64,000 nt of DNA from Gamsiella multidivaricata (Eukaryota > Mortierellomycota > Mortierellomycetes > Mortierellales > Mortierellaceae), in contig NW_026251730.1 in assembly GCF_025024155.1 (NCBI RefSeq), forward strand, positions 248,001 to 312,000, in the 5' to 3' direction. The notes below the pieces were generated by a model. That model made no database searches. It was not told the DNA's origin and worked only from the letters and a program-made list of their open reading frames with translations. The position numbers were made by a program, and so were the translations under genes. Below are positions 52,367-63,606 of the stretch, in pieces; within the stretch, counting starts at the first letter, position 1, and each line of letters opens with the position of its first letter.

Positions 52367-54537
52367 TTTTTTTTTTTTTTTTTTTATAACAACTTGTCTC
52401 TCGAGTCAATTGACTCTGCGAATCTATCAGACTAACTAGCAAAGATCTACTATCGCTGTCCTCACCACCAAAGCGGAACCGATCCACAGTCGCCAAAAGA
52501 CAGGTCACATTCCCCGGGCCTGCCCCTAGGGCCTGCGCAACAATTGCCACACCTCATCAGTGTGTTAAAAGCTGAAAACACCTTGTTACAAGAAGGGTAT
52601 CTTCCCCATCCCCTCCATAGTTGTCAACCGCCTCCTCCCTTGCAGGCAATCCAGCAGCGTCCGATCCGCTGCGTCTGGGTCAAGCACGGGGCCAGGGCAG
52701 CTCCCGTTTACATGGTCAGCGAGTAATGCACCACACGGACATTGGTCATCGTCGCTAATATATCCATACCCATCACTCCAGTCCCCTCTCGGTCCCTTGT
52801 ATGGAGTTCGTTTTATCTTGGCTGTGATCCCCCATTCTCGCTCTCGAGCAATGGTGGCCTTGCAGCGTGGTTTCCAGATCAGCTCCGTAGCTTTCTCCTC
52901 AATAAAGCCGACGAACTTGTGAATGACCTGGCGCGCAATCGACGATGGCGAGGTAAATAGACTGCCCCACTCCTTGATAAGGCTTATGGGTGTGATGCCA
53001 CGGCATAAATCGCTGATGCTCCAGGTCAGATCCGGAGAGCGGTCATAATACTCGTCGCCTTTGAGCATTGATCGGGTCCCGGCGATACAGGATAGACCTC
53101 GGATGTGGGTCTCGTTGTTAGGACAAACCCATCGAATGGGTTTCGGTGCAGCAGCGGCGGCTCCAGCGCGGATCCTATCACGCTCTTGCTGCTTCTTGCT
53201 GTTCTTGTTGTATGCGGTCGTTGCAGCTCGTCCCCACTTATCAATCTGCTGTAGCCCTTCGCGCCAGATCTCCTTGTGGACATCTCTAGTAGCACTGCAC
53301 GTCCACAGGTGATGGTTGTCTTCGTCCTGAACATCGCAGACGCAGCAGACACGGTCAGGATATAGACTCGGGTGGCGAGCCTTCATGGTATTCAGGGTAG
53401 GCAGCATACCATGCAGCTTCTTAATATGATGTGTCCTCTGGGACGTATCAGCAGCACTGCTGAAGAACGTGTGCACAGAGCGCTTGTCGTGGACATGGGC
53501 AAGGGTGGACCGCCACTCCACGTCGGCAAGATCTGGTATCGCTCTCTTGACACGACGTTGGGTTGTCCAGGCCTGATGACGCCTGATTGTCGTCTGCTGC
53601 TTGAGTAGCTGCCGCAGATCATGTTCCACAAGATGGTCGTGGCAATGTGCAAAAAAGCGGATGTCTTGCTGCTCGCTTAAATCAACCGACCAGGGCATTG
53701 ACTCGACTCGGACGGCGGCTGTCGCCACAGTGTCTGCAATATTGTTGCCAGTGTTGGTGCTGTGCCCACGGACCCACCTCACCTCCACCGACCCAGACCG
53801 ATCCTGGACAATCTTGTGTAGTGCTGCCCAGTGTCCAGAGTACGTACTACGGAACCGCTTACGAGGTAACGTGTCCGCACGGGAACGCACAAGCTGCTGG
53901 TATTGTTGCACGACCGCTTGGTTGTCGAGCTCCACAATAATGTTTTGGTCTGGTGGTGCAGATAGGATGGCAGCTAGGAGACCCATGAGTTCTGCTTTTG
54001 CTGAAGAAGCGTACCCGTCTGTGCGGCCCTGCACACACCTGACCACGGGCTGCGATCGATCAACGACCCCAAAGGCCATGGCTACGTCTTCTTGACCAGT
54101 GTTAATCAAAGAGCCATCGGAGGAGATGACTCGCGGTGCTGTGTTGTCGACAGGAGATTCTCGCAGCTGTGACACAGCAACTGCCTCAGCGTGTGATAAG
54201 CTGACTGGTCCAATTGTGGTTCTGTCTGGATATAATGTGCCCACCTCCTCAGACAGCTGGTGTACAGGCAGCAATGGATACGTTTGGCGTTGAGGCAGTA
54301 GACGCAACTCTCGTTGTTGTTGACGCTGTAGTCGACGTTCGCTGTTACGCAGGCGTCGGCGCTCCCGTGCCTGCTGGGTACCGTACTGGGCATGTATCGC
54401 TTGCGATGCACGTGCGCGTTGTGAGTTGATGTCTTGCAAAAGTGCTTTTCTGCGCCGAGCAGCAGAGTCTAAGGCAGCCTGTGCGCGTCCTCGTAGGCGA
54501 GCCAGGACGGTGTGATACTGCGCGCTGTTAAGATCCG
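52367..54537 (-). mobile_element. 5'-truncated LINE (non-LTR retrotransposon) insertion
   Basis: Minus-strand insertion of ~2.17 kb. It ends (3' end) in a poly(A) tail, seen as poly-T at about 52367–52385, and is flanked by an 18-bp direct repeat, GCTGGGAGATGCGGGAGC, at 52349–52366 and 54538–54555: a target-site duplication. It carries the C-terminal part of a LINE ORF2: RNase H domain (VISSDGSLIN, SSAKAELMGLLAAILS, IIVELDNQAVV, VRWVRGHSTNTGNNIADTVA with the catalytic D-E-D-(H)-D residues) followed by Cys/His clusters (CCVCDVQDEDNHHLWTC and CPCGALLADHVNGSC). The stop is at 52588–52586. The endonuclease and reverse-transcriptase regions are absent, hence 5' truncation. The frame happens to stay open into the flanking target DNA to an ATG at 54670. 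Confidence 0.9.
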
Positions 54538-54555
54538 CTGGGAGATGCGGGAGCG
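54538..54555 (+). repeat. Target-site duplication of the LINE, right copy
   Basis: Identical 18-bp copy of 52349–52366, marking the 5' truncation point of the LINE at 54537. Confidence 0.9.
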
Positions 54556-54670
54556 GCGAGAAAGAGTGAGAAAGGAATAATGCTGTTTGAGTACGATGGC
54601 AAATTGCACATCCAATGAGAGCCAATTCCACGTTACACGAGAACGAGGGAGCCTTGGACCTTGAAAGCAT

Positions 54671-55657
54671 GAGTCTGCTTAGCTTATACAACAACGATGG
54701 ATGTGTCTAGACTCGATCCAGCCTACTCGAAACCCTTATTCTCATTTTCCGCTCTTTTCCGTTTTCCTTTCTTCCCAGCTACACCCTCCCTCAATCCATC
54801 AGGAACTGTCTTTTCTCTTTCTCATCTTTTCTCGCCTATCTGTCTCTCATACGTCTCTGCTCAATCTCAATAATCACAGTCCGGCGGCGACTTACTGGTA
54901 ACAAAAAACACTGTTTATCTGTGGAGACCCCTTTCCTGCCTGTGCCTGAACCATTAAAATCGATCCAAGAATACTAATGCTAGAACAGTTGGGATAAGGG
55001 TGCGCGACGGTCGAAAGGACAATCATGAGCGTGCAATGGGTAATAACCACTTCTTGCATCATAACAGGTACCTCTCCTAGAAGTGACGAGAGGAAGCGAA
55101 TATCACTCCATTCGACAACCTTATTCGTGCGCGGACATTCTTGAACAAAGGATTGGAGTAGAGAACACTGCACAAGGACGGACCATCTCCTCAGCCAGTA
55201 AAAGGAATCCTGATACAGACTCGTGTTGAGGTGAGGCATTGTTTCTTGTCACTCGAGGGTAGGCAACAGGCGTGTGTAATGGTTATTAATCCGTCATGCT
55301 TCATTAAAGGCATTTGGTACCGTTGCTAGAAGACACAAAGAGATCAAAACTTCTGGACTACCTCGGCATTCAGTCAAAGGACACAAGAGTTGAATAAATA
55401 CTTCCGAGGTGAGGCGTCATCACTTGCGCAGAGTAACTACACATGATAAAGTTCAGGCAGCCGCTATGGATACTAATCGATTTGTTTGAGGATAGACCGG
55501 CCTACTGCCACCACATCTACAATCTCTCAGCTCATTGTGTCCTATTTCGTGCCAGTTGCTGTCGGTGAGTACGCAAATTACTCGCACAAGTATATTAATT
55601 GAAGTCAACGTCATTAACATCGCCACCATCTACTCTGTAATACCATAGAGAAGTAAC
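54671..55657. other. Intergenic; possible leader intron of the NLR gene
   Basis: No clear gene. On the minus strand 54892–55239 reads with LRR-like phrases (VVEWSDIRFLSSLLGEVPVM) that may be another F-box relic, but this is weak. Just before the NLR start, GTGAGT at 55565 and ACCATAG ending at 55648 bound an 84-nt potential 5'-UTR intron. Confidence 0.4.
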
Positions 55658-58600
55658 ATGTTTGACAGTACTTTTTCATCATCAGGAAGCATTCTCTCAC
55701 CACAAAAGGAGCTGGAGATTGCTAATACCCTATTGGAAAATGCGCGCAAAACAAATGATCCAGAAATTTCTCTAAAGTTTTGCAGCGATGCAGAAGCCGC
55801 ATTATCTCGGGCGAAAAGAGCTGCAAAAAAGGCTCTGGCCTCTCCACAGTCGGGCGCAGATCAAACCTTGCGTGATGGAATCGCTAATGCTTATCTCGAG
55901 CATGGAAAACTGCTGGACAGCTTGGGGTATGGCGCAATGGCACAAACCAGCTATAAGAAGGCAGCGAAATGGGGACATGTCCAGGATGTTGACCAACGAT
56001 CACCCGCCTCTTCTCGGCCCGGCAGCAACAAGACCAGCTCCATCCATCGCGCACTAGCTTCCCCTGTCTCTCTTTCAGTCACGCCTCGCTTCTCATCTCC
56101 TTCAGGTTCGAGTGACTCTCATCACAGCGACATTGCACAGATTCCTTCAGGGATTTTTGACCGGGACGTGATTCCGGCTAGGACCAAGTATGCCTTGCCG
56201 AATGCGGGCGCACGTCTCGCTAGTGCCTCTCAGCTCGCGTACTGCCTCAGCTTGTTGCCCTCTGCATCACTGTCTCTGGAACTTCTCGACGAAGCCGAAC
56301 GGGCCTGGTCGCAAGCTAAAGCGAACGATGAAGACGAGCAGGAACGACTACGCACGTTGGCGGCGGACTTGACAAAGGCATTCATCAACGACGTGATCAA
56401 ATCGCCCCCCATTGTCGCTGAAGTGGCCTGCTTGGCGCCTGTACTCGATCAAGACCTATTCAGAAAGCTACTTATGAACTTTATCGACGGCATCAATCAA
56501 GCCACTTTGCTGGAGCTCCATCTACTTGAAGGACTGGCGCAGTTGATGCAGCGCGCTTCACCGGAATACCTTGACGCCGATGATTTGGTCAAGATACTGC
56601 AGGTTCTCAGCACACGCTTGAAGGACACCCACCAGCAATCGACCCAGCATGTTTATAAATTGACACTGGCGGTGTCACACGTTTTGGATGCGATGGCTGA
56701 TTGCCATGTCAAGGACCTGAACCGGGAACAGCTGCATGAGCCCCTCTCTGACTATTTGAACGGACTGAAGGGCAGTCCTGACCCATATCTGGTGTATCAA
56801 GCCGCCTACGCCTTCCAAGCACTGCAGTACGTCCCGGACGATGAGTCACCTTTGCAGGCCACGCTAAGACGCGCACGGACAGTGGTCAAGGGCATTTCAG
56901 GGGTCGTGAGCGCGGTCAAGGGTCTAGATGTGAATGGCTTTATCGATGGACTAGGACATCTTCAAGACGGCTTGGTCGAGGTCTACCAGGTCGCTAAAAT
57001 CGGATACGACGGCGCCAAGGCTCTGGTAGAGAGCGGGCAGGACTTTCTCGACTGTCTCAAAGAAGGCCTCAGCTTTGCTAAGAAGCGCACATGGTATCCA
57101 GCATTACGTGGTATCGATAGTTTGCTTCGAGACGGCCAGCTCGCCAAAGTCAAGAAGCTGATCTGTGAAGCACCTCACCGTCGTGATCTCGCTTTTCAAT
57201 GGGGAGTGTGCCAACGACTTGGGGAAATAGCCGCGAATCCGGACTGGGATCCTACCACCCGCTGGAGCGCTGTAGACTTCCTAGGCGAGCTGTACAAGAA
57301 TGATGCGGAATGGGGCCAGCAAGCCATCGTCAAGCAGCGGATCCTCAATATACTTGAGCAGCTGGCTTCCACGCCAGGGAGCGCATTGCAGTGTATGTGA
57401 GGACGAAGGACAGTTGAGGTGCGATCTCTTGCGATTGACTACCGAGATCTCTACCTCCATATCTAACCCTATCTACCACACTCCAACATAATCAATATGT
57501 TACGTACCATAGCTGCCGAAGCCCTGCTGCAAGAGCTGGGTACGGATGGGGATACCAGGAAGCAAGGCCTTTATCAAGCTTACCGAGAGAAGCCTCAGCG
57601 TCAGTACCCATTGGCTTTCTCTGTACCCATGCTGGCATCTCCATCCCTGCTCGATCGCGTTCAGAATAAACCTGACATTGAAGCTGACTTGCGTCAACTG
57701 AAAGAGCGACGCCTCAAGGAGCGAAGCGACGCTGTCTATATTCCCCCTCAGGCCAAGGCTAGTCTACAGGCTTCCGATGATACGCTGTTTCCATTGATGG
57801 ACAAGGTCAAGGAGTTCCTGGGCAGTAATCAGAAAGTGATGTTGCTGCTAGGTGATTCTGGCGCAGGAAAGTCGACTTTTAACCGGGCGCTCGAGTGCGA
57901 CTTATGGGACGCTTACAAGAAAAAGGAAGGCAGAATTCCTCTTTTCATCAACTTGGCTGCAATCGACAAACCAGAGCAGGATCTGATCGCCAAACAACTA
58001 CGGAAGGCAGAGTTCACCGAGCCCCAGATCAGAGAGTTGAAGGGCTATCGCAGATTCATCTTGATCTGCGACGGGTATGATGAGAGCCAGCAGACCCACA
58101 ACTTGTACATGAGTAACCGACTGAATCAGCCGGGAGAATGGAGAGCTCAGATGGTCATTAGCTGTCGCAGTGAGTACCTTGGCCTCGATTATCGGTATCG
58201 GTTCCAGCCAGCAGATCGCAATCACCAAGCGGAGCCAGCATTGTTTCAAGAAGCGGTCATTGCACCGTTCTCAGTGGGCCAAGTCCAAGATTACATCAAG
58301 AAATATGTGGCTACGAAGGAACCGCTCTGGCAGGCAACGGACTATCTGCAGGCACTTGATAAGATTCCCAATCTGCAGGACCTGGTCAAGAACCCTTTTA
58401 TGTTGACGCTGTCCTTGGAGGTACTGCCGCGCATGGTGGATCCAGGACAAGACATCTCGGCCGTCCGGGTCACTAGAGTGGCATTATATGACCAGTTCGT
58501 AGAGCAGTGGCTGGAGCGCGGCAAGAAGCGGCTTGGGAACAAAGACTTGAGCCCTCAAGCAAGAGCGGGCTTTGAGAGGCTTAACGACGAAGGCTTTACT

Positions 58601-61600
58601 CAAAACGGCATGGAATTTCTCAAGGGTTTGGCGAGTGCAATCTACAAACATCAGGCAGGCAATCCGATGGTGGCCTATTCGCACAAACGAGACAGAGAGA
58701 CATGGAAAGAACAGTTTTTTTCCCGAGAAGATGAGAACCAGCTCCTGCTGGAAGCCTGTCCTCTGACCCGCAACGGCAATCAGTACCGGTTTATCCATAA
58801 ATCACTGCTGGAATACTGCATATCCCGCGCAGTATTTGAACCGCAAGAGGCCAAGAAGGTCCTGGATCGGATACCCACTCCAGCTCGTCGTGGAAGCGCC
58901 AGTTCCATGTTCAGCTTTGAAGATCGAGTGGTAGCTGAGGAAGAATCCATCGGCATTCAGCAGACTCTGGTTGACCATCCATTGACGTGGAGAAGCTTCG
59001 TGAGCGAGCCATCTATTCTGCAATTTCTAGCGGAGCGTGTCCATCAGGAACCTGTCTTCAAGCAACAGCTGCTCGCGATGATTGAATACTCGAAAACGGA
59101 TAAAGAGGCACGCAAGGCAGCGGCGAATGCGGTCACGATATTGGTCAGGGCTGGGATGCGGTTTAATGGAGCGGATCTGAAGGGCATCCAGATTCCAGGG
59201 GCGGATCTGAGCTATGGCGAATTCGATTCTGCTCAACTACAAGGGGCGGACTTGAGAAAGGCCAATCTTCGCGGTATTTGGCTGCGTCAGGCTAATTTGA
59301 GCAACGCGCAAATGGCAGGCGTGCAGTTTGGCGAATGGCCGTATCTTAAAGAAAATGACGGAGTACAATCCTGCGCATATTCGCCGGATGGGAATACCTG
59401 TGCCGTGGGCGTCGACGATGGCACGATCAGCGTGTATGACACCATGACTTGGACAAAAACCCACACCTTGCGTGGCCATACTGGCATAGTCAGGAGCGCG
59501 GTATACTCACCCGGAGGCCAACAGATTGCCTCCTGCAGTACCGACAAGACGGTGCGACTGTGGGACGCGCAAACCGGTGCACCCGGCCCCATCTTAAGCG
59601 GCCATACCGAACACATATGGGGCGTGGCGTATTCGCCCAGTGGCCAACAGATTGCCTCCTGCGGTGACGACAACACGGTACGGCTGTGGGACGCGCAAAC
59701 CGGCGCACCCGGTCTCATCCTAATCGGCCATACCGAACCCGTATTGGGCGTGGTATATTCACCCAGCGGCCAGCAGATTTCTTCCTGCAGCTGGGACAAG
59801 ACAGTGCGGATGTGGGACGCTCAAACCGGCGCACTCGATCTCATCCTAACCGGCCATACCGAGTACGTATTAGATGTGGCGTATTCGCCCAACGGCAAGC
59901 AGGTTGTCTCCTGCAGTGTCGACGACACGGTGCGGCTGTGGGACGCGCAAACCGGCGCACCCGGTCTCATCCTAACCGGCCATACTGACGCCGTAGGTGG
60001 CGTGGCGTATTCGCCCAGCGGTCAACAGATTGCCTCCTGCAGTTACGACAATACAGTACGGCTGTGGGACGCTCAAACCGGCGCACCTGGCCCCATCCTA
60101 AGCGGCCATATCAAATCCGTATGGGGCGTGAAATATTCGCCCAGCGGCCAGCAGATTGCTTCCTGCAGTGACGACAAGACGGTGCGGCTGTGGGACGCGC
60201 AAACCGGCGCACCCGGCTCCATCTTAAGCGGTCATACCAAATCCGTATGGGGCGTGGCGTATTCGCCCAGCGGCCAGCGGTTTGCTTCCTGCAGTGCCGA
60301 CAAGACGGTGCGACTGTGGGACGCGCAAACCGGCGCACCCGATCTCATCCTGACCAGCCATACTGGCGATGTTAACAGCGTGGCGTATTCGCCCAACGGC
60401 CAGCAGATTGCCTCCTGCAGTGTCGACGAGACGGCGCGGCTGTGGGACGCTCAAACTGGCGCACCTGGTTCCATCCTAAGCGGCCATACCGGTTGGGTAT
60501 GGAGCGTGGCATATTCGCCCAACGGCCAACAGATTGCCTCCTGCAGTGTCGATGTCACGGTGCGGCTGTGGGACGCGCAAACCGGCGCACCAGGTCTCAT
60601 CCTAACCGGCCATATCGAATCTGTATTGGGCGTGGCATATTCGCCCAACGGCCAACAGATTGCCTCCTGCAGTGTCGATGGCACGGTGCGGCTGTGGGAC
60701 GCTCAAACCGGCGCATCCGGTCCAATCCTAAGCGGCCATACCGAATCCGTATGGGGCGTGGCGTATTCGCCCAGCGGCCAGCAGATTGCCTCCTGCAGTA
60801 CCGACAACACGGTGCGACTGTGGGACGCTCAAACCGGCGCACCCGGTCTCATCCTAACCGGCCATATCGAATCTGTATTGGGCGTGGCGTATTCACCCAA
60901 CGGCCAGCAGATTGCCTCCTGCAGTGTCGATGGCACGGTGCGGCTGTGGGATGCGCAAACCGGCGCACCCGGTCTCATCCTAACCGGCCATACCGGATCC
61001 ATATTAGGCGTGGTATACTCACCCAGCGGCCAGCAGGTTGCTTCCTGCAGCTACGACAATACAGTGCGGCTGTGGGATGCACAAACCGGCGCACCCGGCC
61101 CCATCCTAAGTGGCCATACTGACTTCGTCCCCAGCGTGGCGTATTCGCCCAGCGGCCGGCAGATTGTCTCCTGCAGTGGCGACAATACGGTGCGGCTGTG
61201 GGACGCACAAACCGGCGCACCCGGTTCCATCCTAAGCGGTCATACCGAATCCGTATGGGGCGTGGCGTATTCGCCCAACGGCCAGCAGATTTCTTCCTGC
61301 AGCTGGGACAAGACGGTACGGCTGTGGGACGCGCAAACCGGCGCACCCGGTCCCATCCTAAGCGGTCATACTGCCTCCGTCACTAGCGTGGCGTATTCGC
61401 CCAGCGGCCAGCAGATTGCCTCCTGCAGTACCGACAACACGGTGCGGCTGTGGGACGCTCAAACCGGCGCACCCGGTCCCATCCTATGCGGCCATACCAA
61501 CGGTGTCAATAGCGTGGCGTATTCGCCCAGCGGTCAGCAAATTGCCTCCTGCAGTACCGACAAGACGGTCCGGCTGTGGGACGCGCAAACCGGCGCACCC

Positions 61601-62296
61601 AGCCTCATCCTAAGCGACCATACCGACGGTGTCAATAGCGTGGCGTATTCGCCCAGCGGCCAGCAGATTGCCTCCTGCAGTGGCGACAATACAGTGCGGC
61701 TGTGGGACGCTCAAACCGGCGTACCCGGTCCCATCCTAAGTGGCCATACTGACTCCGTCACTAGCGTGGCCTATTCGCCCAGTGGCCAGCAGATTGCCTC
61801 CTGCAGTGATGACAAGACGGTGTGGCTGTGGGATGTGAATTCGGGTCACTGTTTGGCTCTTGTCGAAGGTTTCCATGGAGTAGTCACATGTATCGCCTGG
61901 AGCACGACCCCCAATGGCTCCTATTTCGTAACCGGCTGTGAAGATATGTCTGTTCGCTTGTGGCGGGTCACAGAAGAGGAAGGTCACCTTCAGGTGCGTC
62001 TACAGTGGAGTTCGATGCAAGGCGCACTTGTTGTGTCGAATGCCTCTATCCAAAACGCACAGGGCTTGAACAGGATAAATATGCGGCTATTAGAGCAGCG
62101 CGGCGCTGTGGGCAAGCCGATTCCACCTTCGAGTTTCCGCGAGGCCAGCAGGAAGCTTATCAGCATGGCGTCCGTGGCATCTAAACTCAAGTTGCCGTCA
62201 AGCCGCGACACAGTGGATACCTTCCTCGTTACAGATTCTCCCGCTGTACAGCCAGCACAGCCGGTCGACTCTGCGGCTGTCTCTTCGCTTGCTTGA
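55658..62296 (+). CDS. NACHT–pentapeptide–WD40 NLR-like (STAND) receptor, 2172 residues
   Basis: Exons 55658..57392 and 57513..62296; donor GTATGT, acceptor ACCATAG, in-phase joint giving …SALQ-SAEALLQELGTDGD. Residues ~15–110 are TPR-like helices (LEIANTLLENARK, then AYLEHGKLLDSLGYGAMAQT), followed by a Ser-rich linker and a helical domain to ~580 of no known family (VVKGISGVVSAVKGL region at ~400–470). NACHT: Walker A GDSGAGKST at 692–700, Walker B FILICDGYDE at 760–769, ISCRSEYL near 795. A winged-helix/arm region follows (FIHKSLLEYCISRAVFEPQE). Pentapeptide-like A(D/N)L repeats lie at ~1125–1185. From ~1195, 21 WD40 repeats: number 1 divergent, 2–19 exact 42-residue near-identical units (first at nt 59486, period 126 bp), 20–21 divergent. 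A ~100-residue Ser-rich tail ends the protein. STAND proteins are ligand-gated oligomerising switches; in fungi this architecture mediates nonself recognition. Ligand and output are unknown. Confidence 0.9.
59486..61879 (+). repeat. 126-bp tandem repeats encoding 42-residue WD40 units (18 uniform plus one hybrid)
   Basis: Units start every 126 bp from 59486 (59612, 59738 … 61754). Consensus protein unit runs x-V-x-x-VAYSPSGQQIASCSxDxTVRL, then WDAQTGAPGxILSGHTx. DNA similarity between units is very high, while differences concentrate at unit positions 1, 3, 4, 19 and 21, with minor S/N at 10, P/L/S at 35 and S/T at 38. The last unit (61754) switches half-way into a diverged sequence (WLWDVNSGHCLALVEG). 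Confidence 0.95.
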
Positions 62297-62409
62297 GATG
62301 AATGTGATGCAATTACGAGTGCAGTATCTTGTCCAATAAAGCATGCACTAATAGCTAACATTCTGTACATCATGTTATATATGCACAATAGACATGGTAT
62401 ATTTACCGT

Positions 62410-62850
62410 GTAATAATCTGATAGTTAGTTAGTAGTATTTGTAATGGGGATGTATTCCAGGGACGGACCAAGATGAAGATATCTGGCGTATACTTCATTT
62501 TTATTAATATAAACCAGCAAATATGGCCGTTACTTACAAAGGACATAAAGGTTGCGTTTGTCTGCGTCCGCGGCATTACTGCATAACAACACCGACACTC
62601 GAGCAACCTGAGTGGCCTTCTTGCCACGAATTGGACCGGTAACAAGGGTTTGTTGGACGGAGCCTTCAGAAAGAGACCCGTCTCATTGCAATTATAGATG
62701 TTATCAGGGCCAAAGTCCTTGAGCGCCATGTGGATCTGTTCAACTTGAGTCTGATAGAGATCCACGTTGACCGATCCGCTTTCGCCATGGCCGATGTAGC
62801 TCCTGAGCGCTCTCTGTCTCTTGAACTTTTGGAGTCAATTATTTGAAAAG
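62410..62850 (-). pseudogene. pogo/Tigger-type DDE transposase relic
   Basis: Minus strand. LQKFKRQRALRSYIGHGESG leads into VEQIHMALKDFGPDNIYNCN-ETGLFLKAPSNK, which matches the DDE_1 (pogo/Tigger/CENP-B-like) segment around the first catalytic Asp; here that residue reads Asn (NCNETGLF instead of NxDETGLF). After a one-base shift the next frame gives GKKATQVARVSVLLCSNAAD-ADKRNLYVL, the following conserved block. An upstream stop and frameshift show it is dead; the N-terminal HTH and the remaining catalytic residues are absent. Confidence 0.7.
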
Positions 62851-63396
62851 GTAATCGGCTCTGGCTTATGTTCAGGACGAGAGAAATCTTTCACGAGGAT
62901 CCACATCACCACAGCAGTTCCTTTCAGGCAATAGTCAGATTCGTTGATGCCTATCAAAGTATATGGATGAGGGAATGTGCTATCAGAAGCGAGCAACTGC
63001 ATGAGCTTCCATACCTAAGGATTCCTGGTGTTTATACCAGGTGTAAACAGCCTCTTCCACAACCGCCATTGGTCTTGACCTGTTGTGTACAATTGTTCTT
63101 GTTGCCACAGGCGGCAGTGTCCCCGCTGCTTGACGGATCTTGTCTTTCTTTTTAAGTATATTGGCGACTTTATATTCAACATTTTTGCGAGAGCGACATG
63201 AAAGGTATCTGAGTTTTGCTATCGCTCTGCATGGTATTCTGCACCTTATCGAGAAGCGTATACTTCGTTCGGGATATGTGTGATTTGGAAGCCGAGGTGA
63301 CAGGGTCAGAGCGTTCGATATCAGGTCGTTTGGGGGCCGGAGCCTCGACTAGATAATTACATCGTTTTAGCTGACAGATTCGAATAACATGAAGAC
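62851..63396. other. Intergenic, no gene seen
   Basis: Short open frames only, none with recognisable sequence. Lies between the transposase relic and the repeat cluster at 63.4 kb. Confidence 0.35.
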
Positions 63397-63606
63397 TCAA
63401 GCTTATTATCCGAGGGCTAGGACCATACATGTCCCATCCCTTTTTCCCGCCCTGGTTCACTTCTGCACTTTCTAGCTCTCCTTTGAGAAGATAGTAGACA
63501 TTCACGATGCAAGAGCAGGATTTATTTCGTTTTTTCTTGCAGGTAGTTTCTGGATATTTCGCAATAAAAGAGAATACATATATGGTCCTGGCCCGAGGGA
63601 TAATAC
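63397..63606. repeat. DIRS-associated repeat, copy R1, with palindromic ends
   Basis: 63487–63551 (GAAGATAGTAGACATTCACG … GTAGTTTCT) matches R2 at 37853 directly and R3 at 40012 inversely; 63397–63486 matches the R3 extension inversely. The block is bounded by inverted copies of one motif: TTATTATCCGAGGGCTAGGA at ~63400–63419 and TGGTCCTGGCCCGAGGGATA at ~63585–63604, so the ~210-bp unit is itself flanked by short inverted repeats. No coding part of an element is adjacent. Confidence 0.65.

Noticed and set aside
52586..54694. A free-standing ~700-residue RNase H host gene
   Set aside because: Target-site duplication and poly(A) tail show that the conserved part is a truncated LINE; the N-terminal ~50 codons are target DNA read by chance.
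54892..55239. Minus-strand F-box/LRR relic
   Set aside because: A few LRR-like phrases only, with no alignable block to the family members in this window; left as a remark in the intergenic entry.
59287..61613. Many long open frames in other frames and on the minus strand across the WD40 array (Arg/Pro/Cys-rich)
   Set aside because: They are periodic shadows of the 126-bp repeat with its skewed codon use, and each repeats the same phrase; the WD40 frame is the real one.
59486..61879. CRISPR-like array (regular direct repeats)
   Set aside because: Units are 126 bp, contiguous and coding, with no spacers; eukaryotic context.
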